From an uncultured Lachnospiraceae bacterium (GTDB lineage: Bacteria > Bacillota > Clostridia > Lachnospirales > Lachnospiraceae), in NCBI GenBank assembly GCA_910586275.1, contig CAJUIM010000012.1, positions 1-42,122 of the forward strand: a DNA stretch of 42,122 nucleotides. Reading direction: 5' to 3'. A model generated the notes under the pieces. The model had not been told where the DNA came from. It did not search any database and saw only the letters and a program-made list of their open reading frames with translations. The translations under genes and the position numbers were made by a program. This document shows positions 1-9,514 of the stretch, one piece after another. Each line of letters begins with the position of its first letter. The first letter of the stretch is position 1.

Positions 1-162
1 CGGGACAGGCGCTCCCGCTGCCGCCGTTCCGCAAAAAAATCCCTCCCGTGCGTCCACCCCTCAACACAACATTCAGACTGAACTGTTACCATTCTTCATT
101 TTTTTCCGTCAACCGCATATAATAGAAAATATCGCTGTGAACAGAAGGGATTCCTATCTATT

Positions 163-849
163 ATGTACCTTCCTCCTATTGCCCCACCCTTAAAAATCGC
201 CATTGTCGGCAGAAGCAAAGACACCGCCAACTATGAGCATGCCCTGCATGCCATGGGCGCGGAATATCTGACCACCATGAACCTAGGATGTCTGGAAGAC
301 TGCCAAGGCCTGCTGCTGCCTGGCGGCGGCGACATTACCCCCGCCTTTTTCGGCCAGAAGAACCAAGGTTCCAAGAACATTGACACCGAACTGGATATTA
401 TCCAGCTCCAGGCATTGGAATTCTTTTCCAAGCGGAAACGTCCTGTATTCGGCATCTGTAAAGGCATGCAGGTGATCAACGTCCATTTTGGCGGAACCAT
501 TGCCCAGCATATAAAAGAAGCTGACCGTCACGCATGGGAGAACGGCGACAAAATGCATCCTACCCATGTCCGTCCCGATACCTTCCTAGACAGGCTGTAT
601 GGCAGAAATCCGCTGACTAACAGTGCTCACCATCAGGCAATAGACCGTCTCGGAAAAGGCTTAACCGTCATCCAAAATGCCGATGACGGCATTATCGAAG
701 CCGTCTGCCATAACTCCCTTCCCATTTTCGGGGTTCAATGGCACCCGGAGCGGCTGTTTCCCGCGTTCACCTGCCATATGCCCTCTGACCCTGCACCCGC
801 TGACGGCAGGCTCCTGTTTTCCTATTTCTTTTCCCTAAACCGTGTTTGA
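163..849 (+). CDS. Class I glutamine amidotransferase, peptidase C26 (gamma-glutamyl-GABA hydrolase-like)
   Basis: The 228-residue protein has the glutamine amidotransferase fold of the peptidase C26/PuuD group. The nucleophile is Cys99 in the elbow GICKGMQ, and the His/Glu pair is His194 and Glu196 in QWHPE. A PGGGD motif lies near residue 53. Family members hydrolyse gamma-glutamyl bonds in the cytoplasm, for example gamma-glutamyl-GABA in putrescine breakdown. No polyamine gene lies beside it, so the substrate is unknown. The start follows a weak AGAAGG about 15 bases upstream, so a slightly different start is possible. The gene ends just before a hairpin shared with the convergent neighbour. 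Confidence 0.88.
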   Translation: MYLPPIAPPLKIAIVGRSKDTANYEHALHAMGAEYLTTMNLGCLEDCQGLLLPGGGDITPAFFGQKNQGSKNIDTELDIIQLQALEFFSKRKRPVFGICKGMQVINVHFGGTIAQHIKEADRHAWENGDKMHPTHVRPDTFLDRLYGRNPLTNSAHHQAIDRLGKGLTVIQNADDGIIEAVCHNSLPIFGVQWHPERLFPAFTCHMPSDPAPADGRLLFSYFFSLNRV

Positions 850-918
850 AAATTCATTCCCGTCATCTGCACTACGACGTGCCGTTTCACCACTAATATT
901 TGAACCAAATTCAGGTTA

Positions 919-962
919 CATAGCCCGCTATGTGCCAAAGGAAGGAGGCATAGCGGGCTATG
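919..962. terminator. Inverted repeat between convergent genes, candidate bidirectional terminator
   Basis: Two perfectly complementary 14-base arms, CATAGCCCGCTATG at 919-932 and CATAGCGGGCTATG at 949-962, enclose a 16-base loop. The repeat sits between two converging genes and overlaps the last codons of the minus-strand one. Neither side has a clear T-run, so intrinsic termination is inferred only from the hairpin and its position. Confidence 0.45.
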
Positions 963-2181
963 CCTCTGATTTCTGAACGGCATTTCCCTGCTCCCTCTTT
1001 CTCCTCTCCCCACTTCTCCTTTCTCTCTCCGCCTCAATCTTCCCGATTCCCTCTTCCCACTTCTGCCTGCTTTCCAAAGCCTTTCCCTGCAGTTCTTCCC
1101 TTGCATGCTCTCTGGTAACCTCAAATAAAGAAGCAACGATTTTCCTCATCATGGAAGCCGTCTCCGCGTCCAGTTCCTTGAACGCCGCCACCACCGCCGT
1201 CATGCTCTTCTTCCAGTCTGCGGTAAAATCCATTAACGTCACGGCTTTTGACGCAGAAATCACCTCATACAGAGTATCCACAAAGGAATGAATCTGGGTA
1301 TCGTCCAAAGACAGAATCCATTTGTTCACCGCATCATCCATAAACTTTGTCCTTTTATAAATATCTTTCACGCGGACAAATTCGTCCTCTCTTACAAGCC
1401 ATGTATACGGATTATGCTGCAGCAGCCCAAAGGATTTGCTCTCTACCACAATATAGCCCTCGGCATGGGACTCCAGAAGCATCCCTACTAACGACGAATG
1501 AGGGATAATTTTCCGTATCCGGTCCGCAATTTCCGCGTAGCGCCCTCTCTCCCTTATTTCCGGCCGGAACCCGGGGCCGTCATGGCTGTAGACCATATAT
1601 ATTCTGTCCTGTATTTCCCGGCGGCAGTTCATCGCCGCATAGACTGCGAAGTTCCCGCCCTTCGAATGCCCGCCCACATAGAACCGCCCGTTCAGCCCGG
1701 CAGCCGCCTTTTCCAAATACTCCACGCTGCGCAGCTGCCCCAGCACCGGTTCCGAAAATGCCAGATTAAAGTCCTCCTTCCATCCTACAATTGTCTCATC
1801 TGTCCCACGATAAGCAATATACGGCATTTCATCTTTCAGAAAAAACGTGACAGCGGAAAACTGCGTTTCCTGCTCTGCTTCAATCAGATTCACATGTCCG
1901 GTCATACGAAGCGTACGGAACCGCGCGCTTCTCATCATCCCTTCAAACAACTCTGTATTCGGCTCTCTATACCGCTCGTCCGCAAATAGATGGCTCTTGT
2001 CCGGATGGCTGTTCAGATATTCCATATCCACTGCCGCCGCCTCATCTCCCGCCCCCGGAACAATGCCGTCAAACTTCAGATATGCAAACTGACTCAAGAT
2101 AAGGCTGTCCACCTCGTTCAGCGGCTTTTCCGAAAAAGTATAATCCCCATATTCTTTCAGATAATCAATGATTGTCCCCAT
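958..2181 (-). CDS. Mbeg1-like (DUF2974) alpha/beta-hydrolase family protein
   Basis: The 407-residue cytoplasmic protein resembles the Mbeg1-like/DUF2974 family, related to class 3 lipases. The nucleophile elbow GGHSKGG puts the probable catalytic Ser at 173, and an Asp follows in SHDGPG near residue 206. An oxyanion-type segment AYRGTD lies near 123-128. The last 50 residues are a charged Lys/Arg/Glu-rich helix. Substrate is unknown; a lipase or esterase role is inferred from the fold only. GGAGGGAAT directly before the ATG fixes the start. It is the last gene of a minus-strand run that starts with the trk genes and lies 22 bases after the nucleoid-associated protein gene. Confidence 0.8.
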   Translation of the reverse strand: MGTIIDYLKEYGDYTFSEKPLNEVDSLILSQFAYLKFDGIVPGAGDEAAAVDMEYLNSHPDKSHLFADERYREPNTELFEGMMRSARFRTLRMTGHVNLIEAEQETQFSAVTFFLKDEMPYIAYRGTDETIVGWKEDFNLAFSEPVLGQLRSVEYLEKAAAGLNGRFYVGGHSKGGNFAVYAAMNCRREIQDRIYMVYSHDGPGFRPEIRERGRYAEIADRIRKIIPHSSLVGMLLESHAEGYIVVESKSFGLLQHNPYTWLVREDEFVRVKDIYKRTKFMDDAVNKWILSLDDTQIHSFVDTLYEVISASKAVTLMDFTADWKKSMTAVVAAFKELDAETASMMRKIVASLFEVTREHAREELQGKALESRQKWEEGIGKIEAERERRSGERRKREQGNAVQKSEA

Positions 2182-2203
2182 ATTCCCTCCTTCCGCAGCA
2201 CTG

Positions 2204-3226
2204 TTAAAAACGTGCTTCCAGATGCCCGATATTCTTAATCAGCACCGACACCGTCCCGTCCGTATTCGTGATGAACTCCACACTTTTCGGATCTTTATAC
2301 TGCTCCATCGGAATCTTAATTTCTATTCCGGTATCCGTATACAAATGCTGCTTCTGATATTTCCGCGTGGTAGCTTCGCTCTGAGGGAGAACCTCTTCCT
2401 TCACCATATCGTATTTTTCCATTTTATCCTGAAAAGCCACTTTCAATTCCGGTTTTTCTTCAAAAATCTTCTCCGCAATCTCCTCCACCACAAAGCCGCC
2501 CTTCTCCTGGAGTTCTTCCTGTATAATGCTTTTGGCCTTCATCTGTGCCTCATATTGGGAATATTCGTCGTATCCTTCTTTCTGCACCGCCTCCACCGCC
2601 TTTGTCACAATGGACAGCTTGGACTTATGGGACATGTGGCCGGAGCATTTCAGGAAAAGGTAGGAAAAATAATTCACCTTCTCTCCGTTTACCTCATACT
2701 TTTTCTCCACCACCTGCACGTCCAAATCTTTCAGACGGATAATGGCTGCCTCGCTGAGCCTCTGCGATTCCGAAGGCAGGATTGACTTATGCCGTATGAT
2801 TTCATTGCAGTTCCCCCCATCCTCCGAGGACAGCGTGCGGTGCGTATACGATTCCTTATAATTCATTTTCAGCAAAGCCAGATATTCCTCATCCCCATGC
2901 TTAAACCGCACCGTCAGAAGGTCCGCCGGCGGAATATCAATATTGCTGTTCATAATGCTGTACAGAAACCCGGCCATGTCCTTGCTGACATCCACAAAAA
3001 AATCATCCGAATACTGCACCAGCATTTTATATACTTCCGACTCCTCCTTATAAAACCGGCAGTTCTTCCCGTCGTCCCCGGAAGAAATCCGCGCAATATG
3101 CTCTTTCAGGAATTCCGCAAACTCTGACCCATACTCCAGTTCCCTGTCCGACAGCACCGGCATCCCTATCGTGGAATCCAGAATATGCACAATCACCTTC
3201 TTTATCCGAATGTCCTCTTTTACCAT
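2204..3226 (-). CDS. Nucleoid-associated protein, NdpA/YejK-like family
   Basis: The 340-residue protein matches the nucleoid-associated (NA37, YejK/NdpA-like) family, starting with a segment of the type KKVIVHILDS and ending with a beta-rich tail near residues 295-340. Length is normal for the family. The E. coli relative is found in isolated nucleoids; the molecular role is poorly known and no enzyme motif is visible. It lies between trkH and the Mbeg1-like gene on the same strand with gaps of 60 and 22 bases, so it is probably cotranscribed. No functional link to potassium uptake is evident. Confidence 0.8.
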   Translation of the reverse strand: MVKEDIRIKKVIVHILDSTIGMPVLSDRELEYGSEFAEFLKEHIARISSGDDGKNCRFYKEESEVYKMLVQYSDDFFVDVSKDMAGFLYSIMNSNIDIPPADLLTVRFKHGDEEYLALLKMNYKESYTHRTLSSEDGGNCNEIIRHKSILPSESQRLSEAAIIRLKDLDVQVVEKKYEVNGEKVNYFSYLFLKCSGHMSHKSKLSIVTKAVEAVQKEGYDEYSQYEAQMKAKSIIQEELQEKGGFVVEEIAEKIFEEKPELKVAFQDKMEKYDMVKEEVLPQSEATTRKYQKQHLYTDTGIEIKIPMEQYKDPKSVEFITNTDGTVSVLIKNIGHLEARF

Positions 3227-3286
3227 AACAACAACCTCTTTCCTGTTTTTTCCTCCTGCGCCTACGGATGCTCCGGCATGCCGCCC

Positions 3287-4723
3287 CTACCGTCTCCATG
3301 TCTTGGAAGAGAAAAGCACCAATACCGGCAGCAATTCCAGACGACCCGCCAGCATGTCAAACATCAGCACATATTTAGAGAACGGAGAGAAAAAAGAATA
3401 ATTCCCGGCCGGCCCCACCAGTTCCAGCCCCGGGCCTACATTGTTAAAATTAGCCGCCACCGCTGTAATATTGGTCACAAAATCATATTCGTCCAAAGCC
3501 AGCAGCAATAATGATGTCAGGAAAACCATGACATATATTACCGCATAAATCTGCACGGAACGCAATGTGCCTTCTTCCACAGTATGCCCTTCCATATGTA
3601 TCTTCTTAATGCTTCTTGGATGTATGGCAAGGGAAATCTCCGTCTTTATGCTTCGCCAGAGGATAATCAGCCTTGATACCTTAAAGCCGCCGCCCGTACT
3701 CCCTGCGCACGCCCCCAAAAGAGTGAGCAGGAATAGCACAGTTTTAGAAAACTCCGGCCAGACATTATAATCCAATGTACAGAAACCGGTAGTGGTCATG
3801 ACAGAAGCCACTTGGAAAAGCGCATGGTGAAAGGCCTGAAAACCATTCTCAAAAAGCCCTCGGACATCAAAAGCAATCAATGCCGCCGCCAAAAACACAA
3901 TCCCCAGATAATACCTTAATTCCTCACAGCACAGCACATCCTTAGGCTTCCTTATGAGCAGAAGGAAATACATCTGAAAATTCACGCCGCACATTAACAT
4001 AAAAACCGTAAAAATCGTCTGTACAGCCATGGGATAACTGCCGATGCTTGTATTCAGCAGGCCGAATCCGCCCGTTCCCACCGTGGAAAAGGTCAGTGTC
4101 AATGCCTCATAAAGCCCCATCCCGGCAATCAGCAGGGAAATCACTTGCAGAGCCGTTATTAAAATATAGATGCCGTATAGGATCATTGCCGTATTTTTTA
4201 CTCTGGGCACCAGTTTCCCTACACTGGGCCCCGGGCTTTCCGCCCTCATAAGATGCATATTGTAGCTGCCTGACAGCGGCAGGATAGCCAAGATAAACAC
4301 CAGAACCCCCATCCCGCCAATCCAGTGGGTAAAGCAGCGCCAAAACTGGATGCTGCGGGACAGGCATTCCACATCGGTAAGTATCGTGGCCCCCGTGGTC
4401 GTCAGCCCGGATACCGTTTCATACAATGCGTCCGTATAGTTCGGGAACTCCCCGCTCAGATAAAACGGCAGGGCTCCCACTAGGCTTAAAAGAATCCAGC
4501 TTAACGATACCGTCACAAACCCTTCCTTTGCATAAAATACATTGCTTGTAGGCTTATGCCGCCTGCCAATCAGGCTCACCGCAAGACAGCCTGCCATTAC
4601 GGCAAGAAAACTGAAAACCGCCCGTTCTCCGTAAATAATCCCTACCAGACAAGGCAATGCCATAAACATTGCCGCAAATTCCAATATTCTGCACAATATA
4701 TAACGAATAATTGAATAATTCAT
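3287..4723 (-). CDS. trkH: TrkH-family potassium uptake permease
   Basis: This 478-residue multi-pass membrane protein is the pore subunit of the Trk/Ktr-type potassium uptake system. It shows the repeated selectivity-filter loops, including SGLTTTGATI near 126, STVGTGGFG near 218 and TTTGF in the third repeat, and a GACAGSTGGG segment in the last third. The inner-membrane protein works with the cytoplasmic ring protein TrkA, encoded directly upstream with 20 bases between them. Length and loop pattern fit a complete protein. The ATG follows AGAGGTAAGGGAA, an adequate ribosome binding site. Confidence 0.93.
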   Translation of the reverse strand: MNYSIIRYILCRILEFAAMFMALPCLVGIIYGERAVFSFLAVMAGCLAVSLIGRRHKPTSNVFYAKEGFVTVSLSWILLSLVGALPFYLSGEFPNYTDALYETVSGLTTTGATILTDVECLSRSIQFWRCFTHWIGGMGVLVFILAILPLSGSYNMHLMRAESPGPSVGKLVPRVKNTAMILYGIYILITALQVISLLIAGMGLYEALTLTFSTVGTGGFGLLNTSIGSYPMAVQTIFTVFMLMCGVNFQMYFLLLIRKPKDVLCCEELRYYLGIVFLAAALIAFDVRGLFENGFQAFHHALFQVASVMTTTGFCTLDYNVWPEFSKTVLFLLTLLGACAGSTGGGFKVSRLIILWRSIKTEISLAIHPRSIKKIHMEGHTVEEGTLRSVQIYAVIYVMVFLTSLLLLALDEYDFVTNITAVAANFNNVGPGLELVGPAGNYSFFSPFSKYVLMFDMLAGRLELLPVLVLFSSKTWRR

Positions 4724-4743
4724 TTCCCTTACCTCTATTGCAC

Positions 4744-6099
4744 CTATTTTAAAATATCTTTGATATCATGCAGCCCCGTCATCGTAGTCACTATCACCAC
4801 CGAGTCCCCTGCCTGAATCACGCTCTGCCCTCTGGGAATCACCACATTGCCCCTATGGTTAATGCAGCTGATCAGCAGATTCGGCTTTAACTGAAGTTCC
4901 AACAGCGGAATGCCCAGCACCGGGGAATCCTCTTTTACCAAAAATTCCAGTGCCTCCACCCTGTCATTATTCATCCGGTAAAGCGTCTCAATATTGCTGC
5001 CGATAGTATTCTGCATGGCACGCACATACTTAATAATAATTTCGGCGGTAATGAACTTAGGATAAATGATGCTGCCCAAATCCAGCTGCCCGATGATCTT
5101 GTCATAAGCAATCCTATGCACTTTAGTAATCAGCTTCGCTTTTGAAATGCTCTTCACATAAAGGGAAAGCATTATATTCTCTTCGTCCAAATTGGTCAAT
5201 GCCACAAACGCACCGGCCTGCGGCAGCCCCGTTTCCTGAAGAAGGTCACGGTCCGTGCCGTCTCCCCATATAACCATCGCCTGCGGAAGAAGTTCACTCA
5301 GTTCCTCACAGCGTGCCTTATCCCTCTCCACAATCTTCACCTTAATGCCGAAAGAAAGCAGCTGCATGGCCAAATAATAAGCCGTTTCACCGCCGCCTAC
5401 GATAAATGCGCTCTTTGCCCGCGTAGTGGCCACCCCTAGTTTCTTAAAAAACTGTACGGTATTCCGCGGAGATCCTATCACCGATATTTCATCCTTTGCC
5501 CGCAGCACGAAATTACCGCCGGGAATAAATACATCCTCATCCCTCTCCACCATGCTGACAAGCACTTCGCACTTAAGCCTTGAAAAAATATCCTGCAATG
5601 AATGGTCACACAGCATGGAACCTTCTTCTATCCGGTAGCGCACCAGTTCAATCCTGCCTTTGGCAAAAGTATCTATTTTAATGGCCGACGGGAACTTTAA
5701 TACCCTGGCGATTTCCATGGCCGCCGCGTCTTCCGGGTTGATAATCATGGAAAGCCCCATTTCTTCCCGGATGAAATTAATTTCTTTGTTATATACGGGA
5801 TTCCGCACTCTTGCTATGGTATGGCATCCGCCGGCTTTTTTTGCAATCAGACAGCACAGCAGGTTCAGTTCATCGGAATTGGTCACCGCAATCATCAGAT
5901 CGGCATTCTCGATTCCCGCTTCCATCTGCACAGAATATCCTGCACCGTTTCCCACAATGCCCATTATGTCAAAACTGTTGCTTACGTTCTGCACCACATC
6001 TCTCTTTGTGTCTATAATAGTAATATTGTGCCCTTCCTTACTCAATTTCTCGGCAAGCGTGGCACCCACATTGCCGCATCCCACTATAATAATCTGCAT
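4744..6099 (-). CDS. trkA: Trk system potassium uptake regulatory protein TrkA
   Basis: The 451-residue protein begins with the Rossmann motif GCGNVGATLAEKL at residues 7-19 and has a second one, VGGGETAYYLA, near residue 234. This gives the duplicated RCK arrangement (TrkA_N-TrkA_C twice) of full-length TrkA. It binds NAD(H) or nucleotides and gates TrkH. I start it at the ATG at 6099, preceded by AGGGAGGAGAAT. An in-frame ATG 24 codons upstream lacks such a site and would add a non-homologous tail. The pair with trkH is a standard constitutive potassium importer. Confidence 0.93.
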   Translation of the reverse strand: MQIIIVGCGNVGATLAEKLSKEGHNITIIDTKRDVVQNVSNSFDIMGIVGNGAGYSVQMEAGIENADLMIAVTNSDELNLLCCLIAKKAGGCHTIARVRNPVYNKEINFIREEMGLSMIINPEDAAAMEIARVLKFPSAIKIDTFAKGRIELVRYRIEEGSMLCDHSLQDIFSRLKCEVLVSMVERDEDVFIPGGNFVLRAKDEISVIGSPRNTVQFFKKLGVATTRAKSAFIVGGGETAYYLAMQLLSFGIKVKIVERDKARCEELSELLPQAMVIWGDGTDRDLLQETGLPQAGAFVALTNLDEENIMLSLYVKSISKAKLITKVHRIAYDKIIGQLDLGSIIYPKFITAEIIIKYVRAMQNTIGSNIETLYRMNNDRVEALEFLVKEDSPVLGIPLLELQLKPNLLISCINHRGNVVIPRGQSVIQAGDSVVIVTTMTGLHDIKDILK

Positions 6100-6176
6100 A
6101 TTCTCCTCCCTTCGGCCTCCCGGATGTCCCGCCGTTCTCCCGTGCCCGTCTGCAAAGCAGCTTACTTGCACAGCCG

Positions 6177-6560
6177 CTAATATTTTCCCGGGTAATCCGT
6201 CCCCGTCTCCGACTGCATCTGCCTCTTATATTTTTCCGGCTCGGCTTTCATCTTCAGCAATGTGCCGAACGCTTGCAGCACCATCTTACTGCCGTTATTT
6301 TTCATAGCATACTTTCCCCTGTCCATTTCTGCCTTGAAATGATCAATCTGCCATACCATAATGTCGGCCACAGTATATCCGTCCACTTTGGCCTTGCACA
6401 GAAAGTTACCGGTTCCCATATAATAGGCAAATTCCTCCCCGGCCTCCCTGTCTTCCCAGAGTGCCTCCGCCAGCCAGATAAGGAAATTCTCCTCCTCCGC
6501 TGCCTCTGCCCCCAGTGCCTGCACCCATTTTTCAATAGTCGTTCTGTCATATGCGTCCAT
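6177..6560 (-). CDS. Hypothetical small acidic helical protein
   Basis: The 127-residue product is soluble, mostly helical and rich in Glu, Ala and Lys. It has no signal peptide, membrane segment or motif I recognise. Coding seems likely because it is a full open frame in line with the trkA-trkH run, 77 bases upstream of trkA, and the aromatic-rich segments (NFLIWLAEALWED, EFAYYMGTGNF) look like a real folded protein. The ribosome binding site is weak (AGCAGGGAATG before the start). It may be the first gene of the trk transcript. Confidence 0.6.
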   Translation of the reverse strand: MDAYDRTTIEKWVQALGAEAAEEENFLIWLAEALWEDREAGEEFAYYMGTGNFLCKAKVDGYTVADIMVWQIDHFKAEMDRGKYAMKNNGSKMVLQAFGTLLKMKAEPEKYKRQMQSETGTDYPGKY

Positions 6561-6662
6561 ACAAAATCATTCCCTGCTCTTCCTGTTCTTTTGTCTCCGT
6601 TCCCCGGAGAGTGACCGGAAAATCGTTCCCCGCAGCCGCACAGCAGCATCCCCTTCCGCCCA

Positions 6663-6735
6663 ATGTCATTCATTTAAGCCGCAGCCGACATCAGGAATTC
6701 TGCTTTTTGCTGGGACCTTCAAAAATCCCGTCAAC
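6663..6735 (+). repeat. Palindromic intergenic element, type 1, left-half fragment
   Basis: The left end AATGTCATTCATTTAAGCC and the following GCAGCCGACATCAGGAATTC match the left arm of the complete elements at 13019 and 33146, as does GGGACCTTC before the core. The AAACGCC core and the right arm are missing. A hairpin CCGGGACTGTGCCCGG at about 6747 follows. The fragment lies in the 308-base gap between the minus-strand hypothetical gene and the plus-strand symporter. Confidence 0.75.
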
Positions 6736-6868
6736 ATAAAATAAACCGGGACTGTGCCCGGAAAAGAATTTCTGCAACACACTCCAACACAGTTTATCCC
6801 TTAACACAATATCTTACCAAAAGCAAACATATATTACAAGTCACTCTTATATATTAGAATAAAGGTCG

Positions 6869-8194
6869 TTGGAAGGTATCCCCCGCTTGAAACTACTAAC
6901 TTCTCTTAATGATTTTCTCTGGAACAGCCCCCTGCTGTTCCTGCTGATGGGCACGCATCTTTTCTTCACCCTGAAACTACATTTCCCGCAGCGGCATATC
7001 GGAAAAGCCCTGCGGCTTTCCGTCACACCGGAAAAACAGCAGGATCAGACATCCCCTAACCTATCCGCATTCGGAGCCTTGGCCACTACATTGGCCGCCA
7101 CACTGGGCACAGGCAACATTGTCGGCGTCTCCACGGCCGTGGCGCTTGGAGGACCCGGAGCCGTCTTCTGGTGCTGGCTCACCGGCATTCTGGGAATGGC
7201 CACCTCTTATGCGGAATGTTATCTAAGCGTCTTATTCCGTGAGAAAAATAAGGATAACCTATATGTGGGAGGCCCTATGTATGTAATGAAAAACGGTATG
7301 CGGAACAGACCGCTGGCGGCTTTCTATGCTGTCTGCACGGTATGCGCCGCATTCGGCGTAGGATGCACCACACAGGCCAATTCCCTGACCCAGACTACTT
7401 CCGCCACTTGGGGGCTCTCGCCTCATCTGGTAGGAATGGCAACGGCCATCGTAGTAGGAATGGTCATTTTAGGAGGGATCCAATCCATCGGACGGCTGTG
7501 CATGAAAATTGTCCCTGCCTTGGGGCTTCTCTATATCGGCAGCTGTTTTGTACTGCTGTATATCCATCAGGATGCCATTTTCCCCGCTCTCGGGCTGATT
7601 CTGAAACATGCGCTGATGCCCAATGCCATTCTCGGAGGCATCACCGGCTACTCCATGAAGCACGCGGCCCGCTACGGCATTGCCCGCGGCCTGTTCACCA
7701 ATGAAGCAGGCATCGGCACTTCCGCCATCGCCGCCGCTTCCTCCGGTTCCGAAAGCCCTTCCCGGCAGGCTTACGTCTCCATGACTGCCGTATTCTGGGA
7801 TACCGTAGTCATGTGCTTCCTCTCCGGGCTTGTCATTGTGGCCAATATGCTGAAACATCCCGAATCCCTGTCCGGCGTAAAAGAAACCGGGCTGGCCGAC
7901 GCAGCCTTTGCCTATCTTCCTTTTGGGGGAAATGAATTCCTCTCTCTGGCATTGATTGCCTTTGCCGTCACCACTTTGATTGGATGGTCTTATTTCGGCG
8001 AAAAAGCCTTCTGCTTCTTATGGGGCGAGCAGAATCTGAATGTATACCGCCTCATTTATATTGTCATGATTTATATCGGCGCCGTCATTCCCCTGCACAT
8101 CGTATGGGAATGCACGGATTTCATCAACGCTTTGATGATATTCCCGAATGTAATTTCCCTGTTTGCCCTGCAGAAGGCAATACGGGAAACCTGA
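6869..8194 (+). CDS. AGCS-family alanine/glycine:sodium symporter
   Basis: The 441-residue polytopic inner-membrane protein belongs to the alanine or glycine:cation symporter (AGCS) family. Evidence is the conserved start LNDFLWNSPLLFLLMGTHLFFT, the GTGNIVGVSTAVALGGPGAVFW segment near 79-100, and ARGLFTNEAGIGTSAIAAA near 274. It imports alanine or glycine with sodium. The start is a TTG preceded by AAAGGTCG; no better ATG fits the family N-terminus. The last 71 bases overlap the 3' end of the convergent histidine kinase gene. Confidence 0.92.
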   Translation: MEGIPRLKLLTSLNDFLWNSPLLFLLMGTHLFFTLKLHFPQRHIGKALRLSVTPEKQQDQTSPNLSAFGALATTLAATLGTGNIVGVSTAVALGGPGAVFWCWLTGILGMATSYAECYLSVLFREKNKDNLYVGGPMYVMKNGMRNRPLAAFYAVCTVCAAFGVGCTTQANSLTQTTSATWGLSPHLVGMATAIVVGMVILGGIQSIGRLCMKIVPALGLLYIGSCFVLLYIHQDAIFPALGLILKHALMPNAILGGITGYSMKHAARYGIARGLFTNEAGIGTSAIAAASSGSESPSRQAYVSMTAVFWDTVVMCFLSGLVIVANMLKHPESLSGVKETGLADAAFAYLPFGGNEFLSLALIAFAVTTLIGWSYFGEKAFCFLWGEQNLNVYRLIYIVMIYIGAVIPLHIVWECTDFINALMIFPNVISLFALQKAIRET

Positions 8195-9497
8195 CCGTAA
8201 CTTTCGTCCCCCTCCCTGCCTCGCTTTCCAATTCCATCTGCGCATTGTTTTTTGCCACGATATGTTTCACGATAGCCAGTCCCAAGCCTGTTCCACCCGT
8301 AGATTTCGAGCGGCTTTTATCCACCCGGTAAAAACGCTCGAAGATACGTTCCTGATGTTCTTTCGGAATTCCTATCCCATTGTCCTCCACGGTCAGCACT
8401 GCCCTGTCCTCCTTGCTTTCCGCCTTCACCCATACCTGCCCGCCGTCCCTGTTATAACGGATGGCATTATCGCATAAATTATATACCAGTTCCTCCATCA
8501 TCTGCTTTTCGGAATACACCCGGGCGGACCTTCCTGTAAAATGCAGTCCCACTCCATGCTTCTCGGCATTCATCTGAAGCATGCTGACACAGACTTGGGC
8601 AACCCCGCTCAGATCTACGATTTCCGGACAAACCTCCTGCTCTGCCGTATCCAGTTCGGACAGCCTGATCACATCATCAATGAGCGTCAGAAGACGGCTG
8701 GAATTGCGATGAATCTCCTTTGCAAAACGCACTATGTCCTCTTCCGGCGCCATGCCGTTTTCAATCAGTTCCGAATATCCGGATATGGCGGCCAGCGGCG
8801 TTTTCAGTTCATGGGAAACATTGGCCGTAAACTCCTGCCGCATTCCCGCGTTCTTTAGGATATCCTCATGCTGACTCTTTATAGTTGCGACAAAAGGCTC
8901 CAACTCCTCATAAATATCCAGTCCCTCCAAGTCATTGATATGGCCTGCAATCTTCCCTATAGGCTCCACCAAACTTTGGGTAAGGAAATGTGCAATCACC
9001 AGACAGAAAACAATAAGCATCCCCATTACCAACGCAATCAAAGGAAACGCTTCCGCCAAAAGGCTCCAAAGACTGTCCGCCTCTCTGGAAACGCGTATCA
9101 CGCCGCCGTCTTCCGTCCGCACTGCATAATAAAAGGCATTTTTTTCCAACGTGGAAGACCGCCTCACCGCCTTTCCCTCTCCGGTTTCCCACGCCTGCAT
9201 CACCTCCGGCCGGCCGGCATGATTGCCCATTTTCAGTTCCGGGGCGTAATTTTCAAATACCACTTCACCGTTTCCGTCCACCACCGTTATCCTCACTCCG
9301 TCGCCGGAGGAATAACGGCCGGCAAATGCGGCACCCTCCGCAGCCGATGCATTCTGCAGCAAACGGGAATATATTTTCAGATCGTCCAATATCTGTCTGC
9401 GAAATAAATCATAACTGACTGCCGCCACTAATAGGGTAGAAGAAAATATGGCTATCATGGCAATTGCTATTAACTGAACATTTATCTTTTTCTTCAT
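8124..9497 (-). CDS. PhoR-like sensor histidine kinase
   Basis: The kinase has 457 residues with this start and follows the classic plan: a first membrane segment near 8-29, an extracytoplasmic sensor of about 115 residues, a second segment near 150-172, HAMP-like linker, HisKA and HATPase domains. The phospho-acceptor His lies in ANVSHELKTPL (about 229). The N, G1 and G2 boxes are YNLCDNAIRYN, DNGIGIP and GGTGLGLAI. AGGGG seven bases before the second ATG favours 9497 over 9503. The gene starts 17 bases after the response regulator, so the two are coexpressed. The layout is that of PhoR; the adjacent Na/Pi cotransporter supports a phosphate role by inference. Confidence 0.88.
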   Translation of the reverse strand: MKKKINVQLIAIAMIAIFSSTLLVAAVSYDLFRRQILDDLKIYSRLLQNASAAEGAAFAGRYSSGDGVRITVVDGNGEVVFENYAPELKMGNHAGRPEVMQAWETGEGKAVRRSSTLEKNAFYYAVRTEDGGVIRVSREADSLWSLLAEAFPLIALVMGMLIVFCLVIAHFLTQSLVEPIGKIAGHINDLEGLDIYEELEPFVATIKSQHEDILKNAGMRQEFTANVSHELKTPLAAISGYSELIENGMAPEEDIVRFAKEIHRNSSRLLTLIDDVIRLSELDTAEQEVCPEIVDLSGVAQVCVSMLQMNAEKHGVGLHFTGRSARVYSEKQMMEELVYNLCDNAIRYNRDGGQVWVKAESKEDRAVLTVEDNGIGIPKEHQERIFERFYRVDKSRSKSTGGTGLGLAIVKHIVAKNNAQMELESEAGRGTKVTVRFPVLPSAGQTGKLHSGISSKR

Positions 9498-9514
9498 TCT
9501 CATACCCCTATGTG

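Noticed and set aside
6747..6762. Terminator hairpin CCGGGACTGTGCCCGG
   Set aside because: On the minus strand a T-rich run follows, but no gene on that strand ends there; it is probably a remnant of the nearby element.
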